Source: Lignipirellula cremea
GTDB taxonomy: Bacteria; Planctomycetota; Planctomycetia; Pirellulales; Pirellulaceae
Reading direction: 5' to 3'
DNA: 64,000 nucleotides
NCBI RefSeq assembly: GCF_007751035.1
Contig: NZ_CP036433.1
Location: forward strand, 8,785,001 to 8,849,000
A model generated the notes under the pieces. It saw only the letters and a list, made by a program, of their open reading frames with translations. It did not search any database and was not told where the DNA came from. The position numbers and the translations under genes were made by a program. Numbering within the stretch: position 1 is the first letter of the stretch; the number at the start of each line of letters is the position of its first letter. Below, one piece after another: positions 52,287 to 60,397 of the stretch.

Positions 52287-54245
52287 ATGCCCCACGCGAT
52301 GCCTCGTTTTCTCGCCAATCCCTGGCTGCTGGCTGTCAGCGTCTGCCTGCTTGCCTCCCCGGCGTTCGGCCAGCCGGCGGAATCGGGGTCGCCGCGGACT
52401 TCGCTCGGCGTGCGTCAGCAACGGGTGGAGCACATGCTGCTGGAGATGGAGCTCAAGTTCAAAAGCCTGGCGCAAACCCTGCAGGAAAGCGAACCGGAAC
52501 GGGCCGACAAGCTGGTCGGAGCCCTGCAGGAATCGAAGAAGCTGCTGCTGGCCGATCGTATGGCGAACATCACCGCCATGCTGAACGAGGCTCGGCTGGA
52601 TAGCGCGACGACCGAACAGAAAAAGATCCTCAGCGACCTGCGCAGCCTGATTCGCCTGCTCCTGGAAGACGATCAGAAAAACCCACTGCAGGAATGGGAG
52701 CAGCTGCAGGTTTGGCGGGGCCAGCTCGAAGACATCCAGAACGAACAGAAAGCGACCCGCCGGGAAAGCGACAAGCGGCTCCACCCCGACTCGGCCCTGC
52801 GCGATCTCGACGCCCAGATTGCCGCGGTCGAGGCGCTCCTGGAGAAGCAGCAGAAGCTGAACACCCTGACCGAAACGGCCCGCCAGGCCGGACCGCAACA
52901 GTTGACCCCGCTCACGCCCCAGCAGGACGCCCTCCGCCAGCAGACCGACGACGTCGCCGCCCAGATCGCAGCCGCCGGAGCCAACCGCGAAGGCGCTCCG
53001 CCCGTCGTCATGCCCGCACCTTCCACCGACCCGCCCGCCGCGTCCGATCCGCCTGAACCGGGCCAAACAGAGCCACCCCAGCCAGAGCCCGGCCAGCCCG
53101 CGACGGGACCGTCCGAGTCGGGGCAGCAGGCTTTGCAGAACGCTTCGCAGCATCAACAAAGCGCCGCCGCCGGCCTGCAGCAGGGACAAGGCGCCATCGC
53201 CGGCGACGGCCAGAAAAAGGCGACCGAAGAACTGGAACGGGCTTTGGCCGAACTTCGCGGCGAACGTGGCCGCATCGCCATGCTGCCGCCCCAGAGCCTG
53301 CCGGAACTGGCTGAACAGCAGGCGGAAACGGCCGACAAAACGGCCCGCCTGAAAGACGAAATGCAACAGCGGGGCGCCGGCGGATCGTCCCCCGGCGGCG
53401 GCTCCATGCCTCCCGGCGGCAAGAAACCGCCCGGCCAGAAGCATGTCGAGCAGGCCCAGCAGGCGATGGAAAAAGCCGCCAGCGACCTGCGCAGCGACCA
53501 GGGCGAACAGGCCGCCGACGAACAGGAACAGGCCCTCCGCGAGCTGGAAAAGGCGATCGCCGAGATTGAAAAACGACTCGCCCAGCTGCGCGAAGAAACG
53601 CAGGTCGAACGGCTGGCCCGGCTGGAACAGCGGTTCCGCGAGATGCTCGCCCGGCAGCAGGCCGCGACCGCCAAAACGGCCGAAATGGAGAAACTGCTGC
53701 TCGAAGCCGGCAGCCTCAAACGTTCCGATCGCCTGCTGATCGTTGGTCTCGCTAAAGAGGAACGGGCCCTGGCCGAGTCGGCATTCCAGGCGTACGACAT
53801 TCTCATCGAAGACGGCGCCAGCGTCGTCTTCCCCAGTATCGTCAACGCCCTCCGGGTGGACCTGGAACAAACGGCCGCCTTGCTCGATGGCTTGAAAACC
53901 GACGACTATACCCAGGCCGTCCAGGAAGAGATTGAAACGACCCTTGCCGAGTTGATCTCCGCCCTGGAAAAAGCCCAGCGGCAGAAAAAATCCGACCAGG
54001 AAAGCAGCTCGGGCGGCGGCGAACAGCAGCAACCGCCGCTCCTGCCAAACTCGGCCGAACTGAAACTGCTGATGTCGGCCCAGATGCGCATCAACCGTTT
54101 GACCCGCGCCCTGGAGAAAGTCCGCGGCGACGCCCCGCTCGACGAAGCCAGCCGTCTGACGGCCGAAAGCATCGCCGCCCGCCAGGAAGAAGTGGCCAAC
54201 CTGACCGAACGCATTCTGCAGCGGATCCAGCCGCCGACCCCGTAA
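52287..54245 (+). CDS. Exported coiled-coil protein
   Basis: 652 residues with signal peptide (NPWLLAVSVCLLASPAFG). Long charged helices (45-190, 310-380, 395-480, 490-600) are broken by a Pro/Thr-rich linker (about 225-275) and a Gly/Ser/Pro linker around 375-395. Heptad-like patterns such as LRELEKAIAEIEKRLAQLRE support coiled coils. No enzymatic motif was seen. It sits 80 bases after the DUF4175-like gene, whose C-terminus is also coiled coil, so a joint envelope structure is plausible. An AAGGA ribosome site favours ATG 52287. Confidence 0.7.
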   Translation: MPHAMPRFLANPWLLAVSVCLLASPAFGQPAESGSPRTSLGVRQQRVEHMLLEMELKFKSLAQTLQESEPERADKLVGALQESKKLLLADRMANITAMLNEARLDSATTEQKKILSDLRSLIRLLLEDDQKNPLQEWEQLQVWRGQLEDIQNEQKATRRESDKRLHPDSALRDLDAQIAAVEALLEKQQKLNTLTETARQAGPQQLTPLTPQQDALRQQTDDVAAQIAAAGANREGAPPVVMPAPSTDPPAASDPPEPGQTEPPQPEPGQPATGPSESGQQALQNASQHQQSAAAGLQQGQGAIAGDGQKKATEELERALAELRGERGRIAMLPPQSLPELAEQQAETADKTARLKDEMQQRGAGGSSPGGGSMPPGGKKPPGQKHVEQAQQAMEKAASDLRSDQGEQAADEQEQALRELEKAIAEIEKRLAQLREETQVERLARLEQRFREMLARQQAATAKTAEMEKLLLEAGSLKRSDRLLIVGLAKEERALAESAFQAYDILIEDGASVVFPSIVNALRVDLEQTAALLDGLKTDDYTQAVQEEIETTLAELISALEKAQRQKKSDQESSSGGGEQQQPPLLPNSAELKLLMSAQMRINRLTRALEKVRGDAPLDEASRLTAESIAARQEEVANLTERILQRIQPPTP

Positions 54246-54284
54246 CCCCGGCCGCCCCGCCCTGCCCTGCAAGGAACCTGTCCG

Positions 54285-55328
54285 ATGCGTGCTTTCCCTC
54301 CCTGCCTGACTGGTTGCCTGGCCGGCGCTGTGATCTGTCTGGCGACGTCGTCCCGCGCCCAGGAAATGTCGGCGCCGGAGAAAGTGGTCGAGGCGTTCGT
54401 CCAGCATTGTCGCGACGGAGATTTCGCCAATGCCGACCAGGCGATCCAGGCCGTCTCCGCCCTGCGGGAAGATCCGCTGGCGGCCCCCGGCGCCGTGACC
54501 GCCGGCCTGCGTCTGCTCTACCCGGAATTCCAAACAGCCCTCAACGCCCTCAGCGAAGAAGACTTCGCCACGGCCGATCTCCTGCTGGAAGCGCTCTCCG
54601 CCTCCGACGATCCGTACCTGGCGACCGAGGCCCGGTTCTATCGCGCCCGGGCCGGCACGCTGCAGGAACGCTTTGACAAAGCACTGCCGCTGCTGGTCGA
54701 CATTACCGAAAAAAGAGCGACCCGCACCGGCATGCTGGGCGACGCCTGGTTCCTCCGCGGCGTCGCCGAGGCGCGGCTGCTCCGGCGACCGGCGGCGATT
54801 GAATCACTCGAAACGTTCCTCGAAAAATACCCCGCCGCCTCGGAACGGATGCGGGTGGGAGCCCAGCGCCAACTGGAGCAGCTCCAGGCGATCGAAGAAG
54901 AAAGCATCGCCGACGCCTTCGAGCGGATGGACTTCGCCCGCCGACGCCTGGCCCAGGGGGAAGCGGGCAAAGAGACCCAATCGCAACAGGAAAAGATCAT
55001 CGACATCCTCGCCAAACTGATCGAAGAAGCCGAAGAGAACGAAGCCAGCGGCTCCGGCCAGGGACAGGGACAATCCTCAGGACAAGGCCAGGGCGAAGGC
55101 AGCAAAGACGGCAACCAGCAGAACCCAGGCGAAGGAACGGGCGAAGGGGAAAACGACCAGTCGCCCGAAGCCGAAGTCAAACGCATCTATCGCCGCGGCC
55201 CGACCAGCCCCTGGGGCCACCTCCGCGACAAAGAACGGGACCCGGCCTACAACGCCATCAAAACCCGCTTCCCGCCGCGCTACGAGAAGCTGATCGAACA
55301 GTACTACAAAAGCTTTCAGGATAAATAG
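54285..55328 (+). CDS. Exported TPR protein with Gly/Gln-rich linker
   Basis: 347 residues. A signal peptide (CLAGAVICLATSSRA) is followed by TPR-like helices (residues 30-205, FATADLLLEALSASDDPYLA). A Gly/Gln/Ser-rich linker of about 45 residues comes next, then a conserved C-terminal block WGHLRDKERDPAYNA with FPPRYEKLIEQYYKSF. That C-terminal block recurs in planctomycetal TPR proteins next to similar membrane genes and is probably a docking element. An AAGGAA site precedes the ATG. It is the last gene of the group. Confidence 0.72.
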   Translation: MRAFPPCLTGCLAGAVICLATSSRAQEMSAPEKVVEAFVQHCRDGDFANADQAIQAVSALREDPLAAPGAVTAGLRLLYPEFQTALNALSEEDFATADLLLEALSASDDPYLATEARFYRARAGTLQERFDKALPLLVDITEKRATRTGMLGDAWFLRGVAEARLLRRPAAIESLETFLEKYPAASERMRVGAQRQLEQLQAIEEESIADAFERMDFARRRLAQGEAGKETQSQQEKIIDILAKLIEEAEENEASGSGQGQGQSSGQGQGEGSKDGNQQNPGEGTGEGENDQSPEAEVKRIYRRGPTSPWGHLRDKERDPAYNAIKTRFPPRYEKLIEQYYKSFQDK

Positions 55329-55354
55329 CGGGCAAAAAAGAAGACAGGAAGAAC

Positions 55355-55579
55355 GTGGTATCAAATCGCGATTTCTTCGCTTTGCCAGGCGTTCCTCGCT
55401 CCGACGTCAGGCGGCGCCGGCGTCTGCTTCGTCGCCTGTCCCTGACGCATCCTGCTTGAATAACAGCTGTTACGGCGATTTCGTGAAGTTGTTTTCGCCA
55501 ACAGGCTGCGAACACAGGCCCAGCCTGGTGAGGGGATAAAAGTGTGGTATCAATTCGCGATTTCTTCGCTTTGCCTGGC
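55355..55579 (+). repeat. 36-bp direct repeat, two copies
   Basis: gtggtatcaaatcgcgattt onward (55355-55390) recurs at 55544-55579 with two mismatches. The copies are 189 bases apart and begin at gtggtatca in both. They resemble a duplicated segment rather than a coding region. Confidence 0.85.
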
Positions 55580-55696
55580 CTTCTGGGTTCCGCGATTCGA
55601 ACAGACGCACTGCGGTAAAGAAACGTACGAGTCGGGCCAGATCAAATCAAGCAAATTCTTCCTGGCCGCCCGTCGTTCAGGAGTCGGGTTTAGCCG

Positions 55697-55764
55697 TAGC
55701 CGAGTCGCCAGAGTTTGGCCGCACTTCCCAGAACGCGCCGTCCAAAGCCTGGCGACTTTGGCTA
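55697..55764. repeat. Imperfect 22-bp inverted repeat
   Basis: tagccgagtcgccagagttt at 55697 and the reverse complement of 55742-55764 agree at nearly all positions. The element would fold into a long hairpin with a 23-base loop. It sits just after the CoA-binding gene stop and could end both convergent transcripts. Confidence 0.7.
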
Positions 55765-55776
55765 TTTACTGATCCG

Positions 55777-56178
55777 TTACTCGTGATACCCAATCACGAC
55801 CAGCAGGCAGGGGCCGCCGGAGATGAGGTTGAGACCCAGCTCTTCCGCGCGCTGTGTCATGCCGGCGGCTTCGGCGCCTGGCTGCAGCCAGACGTGCTTC
55901 ACCCCCAGGGCGGCCGCCTGTTCCAGGATCTTCCAGGTGACGGCCGGCGGCGTAATCACCGACACTCCGTGCACTGTTTCCGGCAGCGAAGCCAGATCGG
56001 CATAGGCCGTTTCCCCTTCGACCGAATCGGCGTGCGGGTTTACGGGATACACCGGACGCTGATGCTGCTGGTACGCCCGGAACACTTTGTTGCCGTACTT
56101 GGAACGGTCGCGGGAAGCGCCGACCACGGCATGCGGTTCGCCGGCCAGGAAGGCTTCGATCTGCTGGTTGACATTCAT
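55777..56178 (-). CDS. CoA-binding domain protein (YccU-like)
   Basis: 133 residues. A Rossmann-type CoA_binding_2 domain: HAVVGASRDRSKYGNKVFRA at the nucleotide loop, VYPVNPHADSVEG, SVITPPAVTWKILEQAAALG and HVWLQPGAE. The fold is like the CoA-binding half of succinyl-CoA synthetase without a catalytic part. Physiological role is unknown. A GGAGA ribosome site precedes the ATG, 70 bases after the KaiC-like gene on the same strand. Confidence 0.88.
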   Translation of the reverse strand: MNVNQQIEAFLAGEPHAVVGASRDRSKYGNKVFRAYQQHQRPVYPVNPHADSVEGETAYADLASLPETVHGVSVITPPAVTWKILEQAAALGVKHVWLQPGAEAAGMTQRAEELGLNLISGGPCLLVVIGYHE

Positions 56179-56248
56179 CGGCGTCTCCTGGCAGGTGGGA
56201 ACGGAACCGTCGATCGCCGGGAAACGAGCCGTTCGCCCCGGCCCGTTT

Positions 56249-57127
56249 TCAAGAGTTCATCACCAGACCCTGGTCGTTGATCGTGTACTCCAGCACGGCG
56301 TCGGTGCAGGCGCTGCCGCGATGCTTGGCGATATACAGCCCACGGACAAAGCGATCGCCGCGGCGAATTTTCCCCATGTAGATCAGCGTGTTGGCGTTCG
56401 ACAATGCGTCGCCTTCGGAAAGACCGCGGGCAATCAGATCGTCGAGCAGTGTTTCATGCGCCGTCGCCATCAGCAGGCAGCCGACCTGCTTTGGATCGTA
56501 CAACTGCTGGGCGATCTTCTCGGCGTTGGCGCGGTACTTTTCGCGGAACAGATCGCGGGCGACCCATTCCGGATCTTTCCGCAGCACCTGGTGATAGATG
56601 TATTCGATCAGCTGGAACTGGATGCTCTCTCCCGGTCGATCGGTCGGCTCGACGCCATCGATCACGACCCGGCGACAGCCCGACACAAAGGCGCCGTAGA
56701 GAAACCCGATCGAGGCCTTGAGCTTGTAATTCAGCTCCGCCTGCCAGGCCCGCCATTCTTCGTGTTCCAGGTCCCGGCGTGTCACGCGCTGGCCGCGGTA
56801 ATCGAACACGTGGAAATAATCGCCGGCCCGGGGGTTCTCAAAAAAGGTTTCCAGGTTGGGCTGCTGGCTGGACTCGGCGGGGCGCATCTTCCAGTCGCAG
56901 ATTCTTTCCGCGTAGGGAGCATGGCTCTGGGAATCGCCCCGGGCCGCCATGTCGAACACCACGCCGCGGTGCTGCTCGGCCGCCAGTCCCGCCTGGGCGT
57001 ACTGCACGCCCAGCTGGGTTTTGCCGATGCCCGTGGCGCCGACCACTACGGTTAATGCGCCCGGCAGCAAGCCGCCGCCCAGGTGCTGATCCAGTCCCGG
57101 CACGCCGGTCGTTTGTCGCATAACCAT
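56249..57127 (-). CDS. KaiC/RecA-like ATPase
   Basis: 292 residues with a single RecA-fold domain. TGVPGLDQHLGGGLLPGALT is the KaiC-like entry. Walker A is GATGIGKTQ, and the hydrophobic strand ending in Asp (RRVVIDGVEPTD) is Walker B. The C-terminal part (KIRRGDRFVRGLYIAKHRGS) fits the end of a KaiC domain. Phosphorylation sites of true KaiC and its second domain are absent, so clock function is not implied. Start at ATG 57127 or ATG 57121; neither has a clear ribosome site. Confidence 0.82.
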   Translation of the reverse strand: MVMRQTTGVPGLDQHLGGGLLPGALTVVVGATGIGKTQLGVQYAQAGLAAEQHRGVVFDMAARGDSQSHAPYAERICDWKMRPAESSQQPNLETFFENPRAGDYFHVFDYRGQRVTRRDLEHEEWRAWQAELNYKLKASIGFLYGAFVSGCRRVVIDGVEPTDRPGESIQFQLIEYIYHQVLRKDPEWVARDLFREKYRANAEKIAQQLYDPKQVGCLLMATAHETLLDDLIARGLSEGDALSNANTLIYMGKIRRGDRFVRGLYIAKHRGSACTDAVLEYTINDQGLVMNS

Positions 57128-57246
57128 TCCAGTCAGGTAACGCGGAGAGAATGACTTCGAGGTTCAGGCATCGTCATTTTGAGGAAGAGCGGACGTTCGA
57201 AAGTCAACTTTCACTCGGACCGCGAAATAAATGACTGCCAGATCTT

Positions 57247-57325
57247 GATTCGTCGTTTCAAGCAAGGACAGACGCCGGACAGTCGCCTTTCGACTTCCGT
57301 CAGTTAAAAGTTTCTCGTTCCGAGC
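57247..57325 (+). repeat. Dispersed hairpin repeat, copy C (internally deleted)
   Basis: gattcgtcgtttcaagcaag and the following gacgccggacagtcg match the reverse of copy B. The middle hairpins of copies A and B are missing, and the sequence rejoins at cttccgtcagttaaaag. A related fragment (agtcaactttcactcgg) lies at 57202-57218. Confidence 0.8.
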
Positions 57326-57334
57326 AAACGACGA

Positions 57335-57359
57335 ATGACCTGCGCTTGCCGCAGGTCAT
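57335..57359 (-). terminator. Terminator-like hairpin after the DUF2617 gene
   Basis: ATGACCTGCG-cttgc-CGCAGGTCAT is a perfect ten-base stem 18 bases downstream of the DUF2617 stop. On the minus strand it is followed by ttcgtcgttt. Confidence 0.6.
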
Positions 57360-57376
57360 GGATTCGACGCGTCGCG

Positions 57377-57916
57377 TCAAGGCAAGGCAAACCGCGATTC
57401 GGTCCGCACCACCGCGCAGTCGTCGGGAAAGGTATGGAACGCCTGCACGGAAAGGCTGCGGTTCCGCAGTTCGACATTCACATAACTCAGGGCGCCCAGG
57501 GCGATGCGTCCACTGGCGTCGAACGCCTGGAACATGGTGTGCTCGGAGTAATCCTGCAGCACCTCTTGCTGGAAATTCCAGAAGAACTGGGGATCCACGG
57601 TCTCGGAATGAAAGTTCATTTTGTAAGTCACGCCGCCGGTGCATTTGATCCGGTCCTGCCGTTCGCCCGCCAGTCGGCAGGAGAGCAGGCGCCTTTTCTT
57701 GGGCAACGGATGCTGGGCCGACGCCGCCACTTCGGTCAGCGTCATCCCCCGGTAGCACCAGGTAACCACATGGCCGGCGGTGGTAATGTTGACCTTGGCG
57801 GAATAATCGCCGCGGGTAAATGTCCTGGACTGCAGGGTTACAAAAAGCTCCGGGTGTAAAGAGCGGCCATAAACTTGAAAGGCGAGTTCGGCAATCTTTG
57901 GTCGAACGGACAACAC
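57377..57916 (-). CDS. DUF2617 family protein
   Basis: 179 residues. The start LSVRPKIAELAFQVYGRSLH and the central TTAGHVVTWCYRG are the recognisable DUF2617 pattern, a family common in Planctomycetes with no known function. The core appears complete to ESRFALP. A GTG start at 57916 is chosen: a GAGGTG ribosome site lies at good spacing, and a TATAAT promoter at 57999 lies upstream of it. The longer frame to 58045 would begin ahead of that promoter, so its hydrophobic first residues are not translated. It is flanked downstream by a terminator hairpin and copy C of the repeat. Confidence 0.82.
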   Translation of the reverse strand: MLSVRPKIAELAFQVYGRSLHPELFVTLQSRTFTRGDYSAKVNITTAGHVVTWCYRGMTLTEVAASAQHPLPKKRRLLSCRLAGERQDRIKCTGGVTYKMNFHSETVDPQFFWNFQQEVLQDYSEHTMFQAFDASGRIALGALSYVNVELRNRSLSVQAFHTFPDDCAVVRTESRFALP

Positions 57917-57998
57917 GGCCGTGGCACCTCGCTGGTTTGCTTGTAGAAAGAACGATTGTCGGTCGGCGGCAAGTCCGCCTTGGTTTGGGGTAGCCTGT

Positions 57999-58026
57999 AT
58001 TATAAGCGTGAGGGCCAAGCCAACAA
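57999..58026 (-). promoter_or_regulatory. Promoter of the DUF2617 gene
   Basis: On the minus strand TTGTTG (58026-58021) is followed after 16 bases by a perfect TATAAT (58004-57999). It predicts a leader of about 75 bases before the GTG start and decides against the longer reading frame. Confidence 0.6.
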
Positions 58027-58197
58027 AGACGGATTTGATCGGCAATCTGCAGCCGCCTCAAATGGGGTTGACAAAATCGCCTGTTGCAGGACCGGATCGC
58101 GTGTTTACGGGAAAGTCGCGTCGGCCGCGACTCTTTCCAACGTCACCTCGGTAGCACGTCATCAGGGGACCGGAACTTGCGGCCGGGTCCACGACCG

Positions 58198-59022
58198 CTA
58201 ACCCACCAGTCGCAGCACGCTGACGAAAACGTCGTACATGGCATGGGCTCCGACCGCGATTCCAAAGCCGCGAGACACAAACAACAGGCAGAAGAACACG
58301 CCGGCCAGCGTACGGAAAGTAAAGCTGTACAACTCAAACGCATCGCCGTGCGAAGTAAACACCTGGTAATGGGCCGCCGAGAACAGCAAGCTGGTGAGCA
58401 GGATGGCTCCCCCATAACTGATCAGGTCCAGCTGGTTCTGCCGGCCCGGCTGTTTGTCGTCGGTCTGCCAGAACAACGGCAGCCCCCGCTGCAGGCAAAC
58501 CAGCAGCAAGGGGAACAGCATCAGCCGGAACAGCAACTCTTCATAGATCCCGGCGCCAAACGGCCCGACCAGCTCCCCGGCCAGATGTCGCAAAGAACCC
58601 ATCGCCGCCGGCGGAGCGATCTCCAGTCCGGGCGCCATGGCGAACAGCATCCCCAGCATCCGCGCCACGCCCAGCAGCAATAGCGCCCAGCCGCTGGCTT
58701 CCAGGAACATGATCCCCAGCAGCTCTTCCCGAATCTTCCACGGCTCGCGCGTGGTATGGTGCCAGGCCAGCAGAATCCCGGCCGTCAGCACCGGCAGCAA
58801 CAGGTAATGCCCAAAGCCGACAAACTGCAGCAGCTCGCGCAGCCACACATCGGCCCCGTTGCGTAGCGCCTGCGGCCCGGCGACATAGGCCCCCAGTTCA
58901 TAGATCAGCAGCATCGGCGCCACAAACGCCAGACTGATCAGCGGCCCTTTGGACTCCTGCCAGTAGTTGCCTTCCTGGTATTTCCAGCCCGGCAGCGGTG
59001 CTTGCGATTCCGGAGAAGACAT
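58198..59022 (-). CDS. CPBP family intramembrane metalloprotease
   Basis: 274 residues with about seven membrane helices. The CPBP (Abi) motifs are present: the glutamate pair in YEELLFRLML, the histidine in LFSAAHYQVF, and GAHAMYDVFV near the end. These side chains bind the catalytic zinc of the Rce1/CaaX-like family. Substrates of bacterial members are mostly unknown. ATG 59022 is preferred over the TTG at 59049. It is divergent from the purine nucleoside phosphorylase gene. Confidence 0.87.
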   Translation of the reverse strand: MSSPESQAPLPGWKYQEGNYWQESKGPLISLAFVAPMLLIYELGAYVAGPQALRNGADVWLRELLQFVGFGHYLLLPVLTAGILLAWHHTTREPWKIREELLGIMFLEASGWALLLLGVARMLGMLFAMAPGLEIAPPAAMGSLRHLAGELVGPFGAGIYEELLFRLMLFPLLLVCLQRGLPLFWQTDDKQPGRQNQLDLISYGGAILLTSLLFSAAHYQVFTSHGDAFELYSFTFRTLAGVFFCLLFVSRGFGIAVGAHAMYDVFVSVLRLVG

Positions 59023-59414
59023 GCCTTGGGTCCGTAGAAAAGGGAACAATCGCCGCCAGCGGCCTGTCGGCTGTCCACCATAAGATATTTACGCGATCCG
59101 AGAAACCGGTCCGCCCGCCGGAGACATTCCCGCCCGCACTTCGCTTTGCGGGTCCGGCCGTTGTCGTCGATTTCCTTTGCCGTTAAGCTACCGAACAAAC
59201 GCCGGAATTCGGCAGCCTTCTGGCGCTGCTTTTCGGCCTATGCCAGGCGCTCGCCCTTCGTACGGCGGGCCGGCTCCTGATACAATCCAATCTTGCCGGG
59301 CGACCTGCTCGACAGGCCGTTTATTGGCGACTTGCCGCCACCGGGCGACCCGCTGTGCTTTCGCGGCAGGCCGCCCGGTGGCGTGCAGCATCGCCGACTC
59401 CCTGGGAATCCATC
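59023..59414. other. Divergent intergenic region
   Basis: About 390 bases between the CPBP and phosphorylase genes. TACAAT at 59281 is the only promoter-like element noted. No gene was seen. Confidence 0.5.
59281..59286 (+). promoter_or_regulatory. Candidate -10 box (TACAAT) before the phosphorylase gene
   Basis: TACAAT preceded by TGA lies about 130 bases upstream of the phosphorylase ATG. The -35 region is not convincing. Confidence 0.35.
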
Positions 59415-60266
59415 ATGCTCGAACTGTTTGCCAAGATCGAAGAAGCGGTCGCCTTCATTAAATCCCAGTGGTCGAGCCAGCCCCACGCCGGCGTGATCCT
59501 GGGCACAGGCCTCGGCAGCCTGGTCGAAAAAATCGAAGTCGAATGCTCGATCAATTACGACGACATCCCGCACTTCCCGCAATCGACCGTCATCAGCCAT
59601 CAGGGAAAGCTGGTCTGCGGCCTGCTCAACGGCCTGCCGGTGATGGTGATGCAGGGCCGGCTGCACATGTACGAAGGCTACTCGCTCAAGGACATCACCC
59701 TGCCCGTCCGCGTCATGAAAGCCATGGGAGCCCAGCTGCTGGTCGTTTCCAACGCTTGCGGCGGCATGAACCCGTACTATGCGTGCGGCGATATCATGCT
59801 GATCGACGACCACATCAACCTGATGGGCGACAACCCGCTGATCGGCGTGAACGACGATCGCCTGGGCCCGCGCTTCCCCGATATGTCGGAACCGTACGAT
59901 CGCGCCCTGGTGGATACCGCGCTGGAGATCGCCCGGAAGAATAATATCGTCGCCCATAAAGGCGTGTTCGTCGCCATTGCCGGCCCCAACCTGGAAACAC
60001 GGGCCGAGTACCGCTTTTTGCGGCTGGCCGGCGCCGACGTGGTTGGCATGTCGACCGTGCCCGAAGTCATCGTCGCTGTGCATTGCGGCCTGCGCGTGAT
60101 CGGCTTTTCGATCGTGACCGATATGTGCCTGCCCGACGCCCTGGAAGCCGCCAACGTGGCGAAGATTATCGCCATCGCCAACGAAACAGAACCGAAGCTG
60201 ACCACCCTGGTCACCGGTGTCCTGGAACACGAAAAAACGTCCCTGCAGAACAAGGACGTTCAGTAG
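59415..60266 (+). CDS. punA: Purine nucleoside phosphorylase (trimeric type) with an Asp in the base-selecting position
   Basis: 283 residues of the PNP/MTAP family. Phosphate-site motifs are VILGTGLGSL and ISHQGK (His62), then MQGRLHMYEGYS and SNACGGMN. The base-binding GPNLETRAEYR is followed by GADVVGMSTVPE. The residue that is asparagine in human-type PNP (ITN) is aspartate here (IVTDMC), as in methylthioadenosine phosphorylases that use 6-aminopurines. Purine specificity may therefore be shifted. ATG 59415 opens the conserved core. Confidence 0.88.
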   Translation: MLELFAKIEEAVAFIKSQWSSQPHAGVILGTGLGSLVEKIEVECSINYDDIPHFPQSTVISHQGKLVCGLLNGLPVMVMQGRLHMYEGYSLKDITLPVRVMKAMGAQLLVVSNACGGMNPYYACGDIMLIDDHINLMGDNPLIGVNDDRLGPRFPDMSEPYDRALVDTALEIARKNNIVAHKGVFVAIAGPNLETRAEYRFLRLAGADVVGMSTVPEVIVAVHCGLRVIGFSIVTDMCLPDALEAANVAKIIAIANETEPKLTTLVTGVLEHEKTSLQNKDVQ

Positions 60267-60397
60267 CTTTCGCGTTGTAACAGGCCCGGGACGAAGTGAT
60301 CGCCCCGGCTCCTTGTGATCGCTTCCCGCAGCAAAATCATTCCAGAAGCAGGCCGTCGGTGCGACGGCTTGCCAGGCGCGGGACCGCCGCCTTTGGC

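Larger units (their letters stand above)
55329..55776. other. Gap without a gene; holds direct repeats and an inverted repeat
   Basis: 448 bases between convergent genes. It contains the two 36-bp direct repeats and the 22-bp inverted repeat listed separately. A 76-codon frame starting at 55542 begins inside a repeat copy, has no ribosome site and is not accepted as a gene. Confidence 0.6.

Noticed and set aside
55542-55772. 76-codon frame starting MWYQFAISS
   Set aside because: It begins inside one copy of a 36-bp direct repeat and runs through an inverted repeat; no ribosome site.
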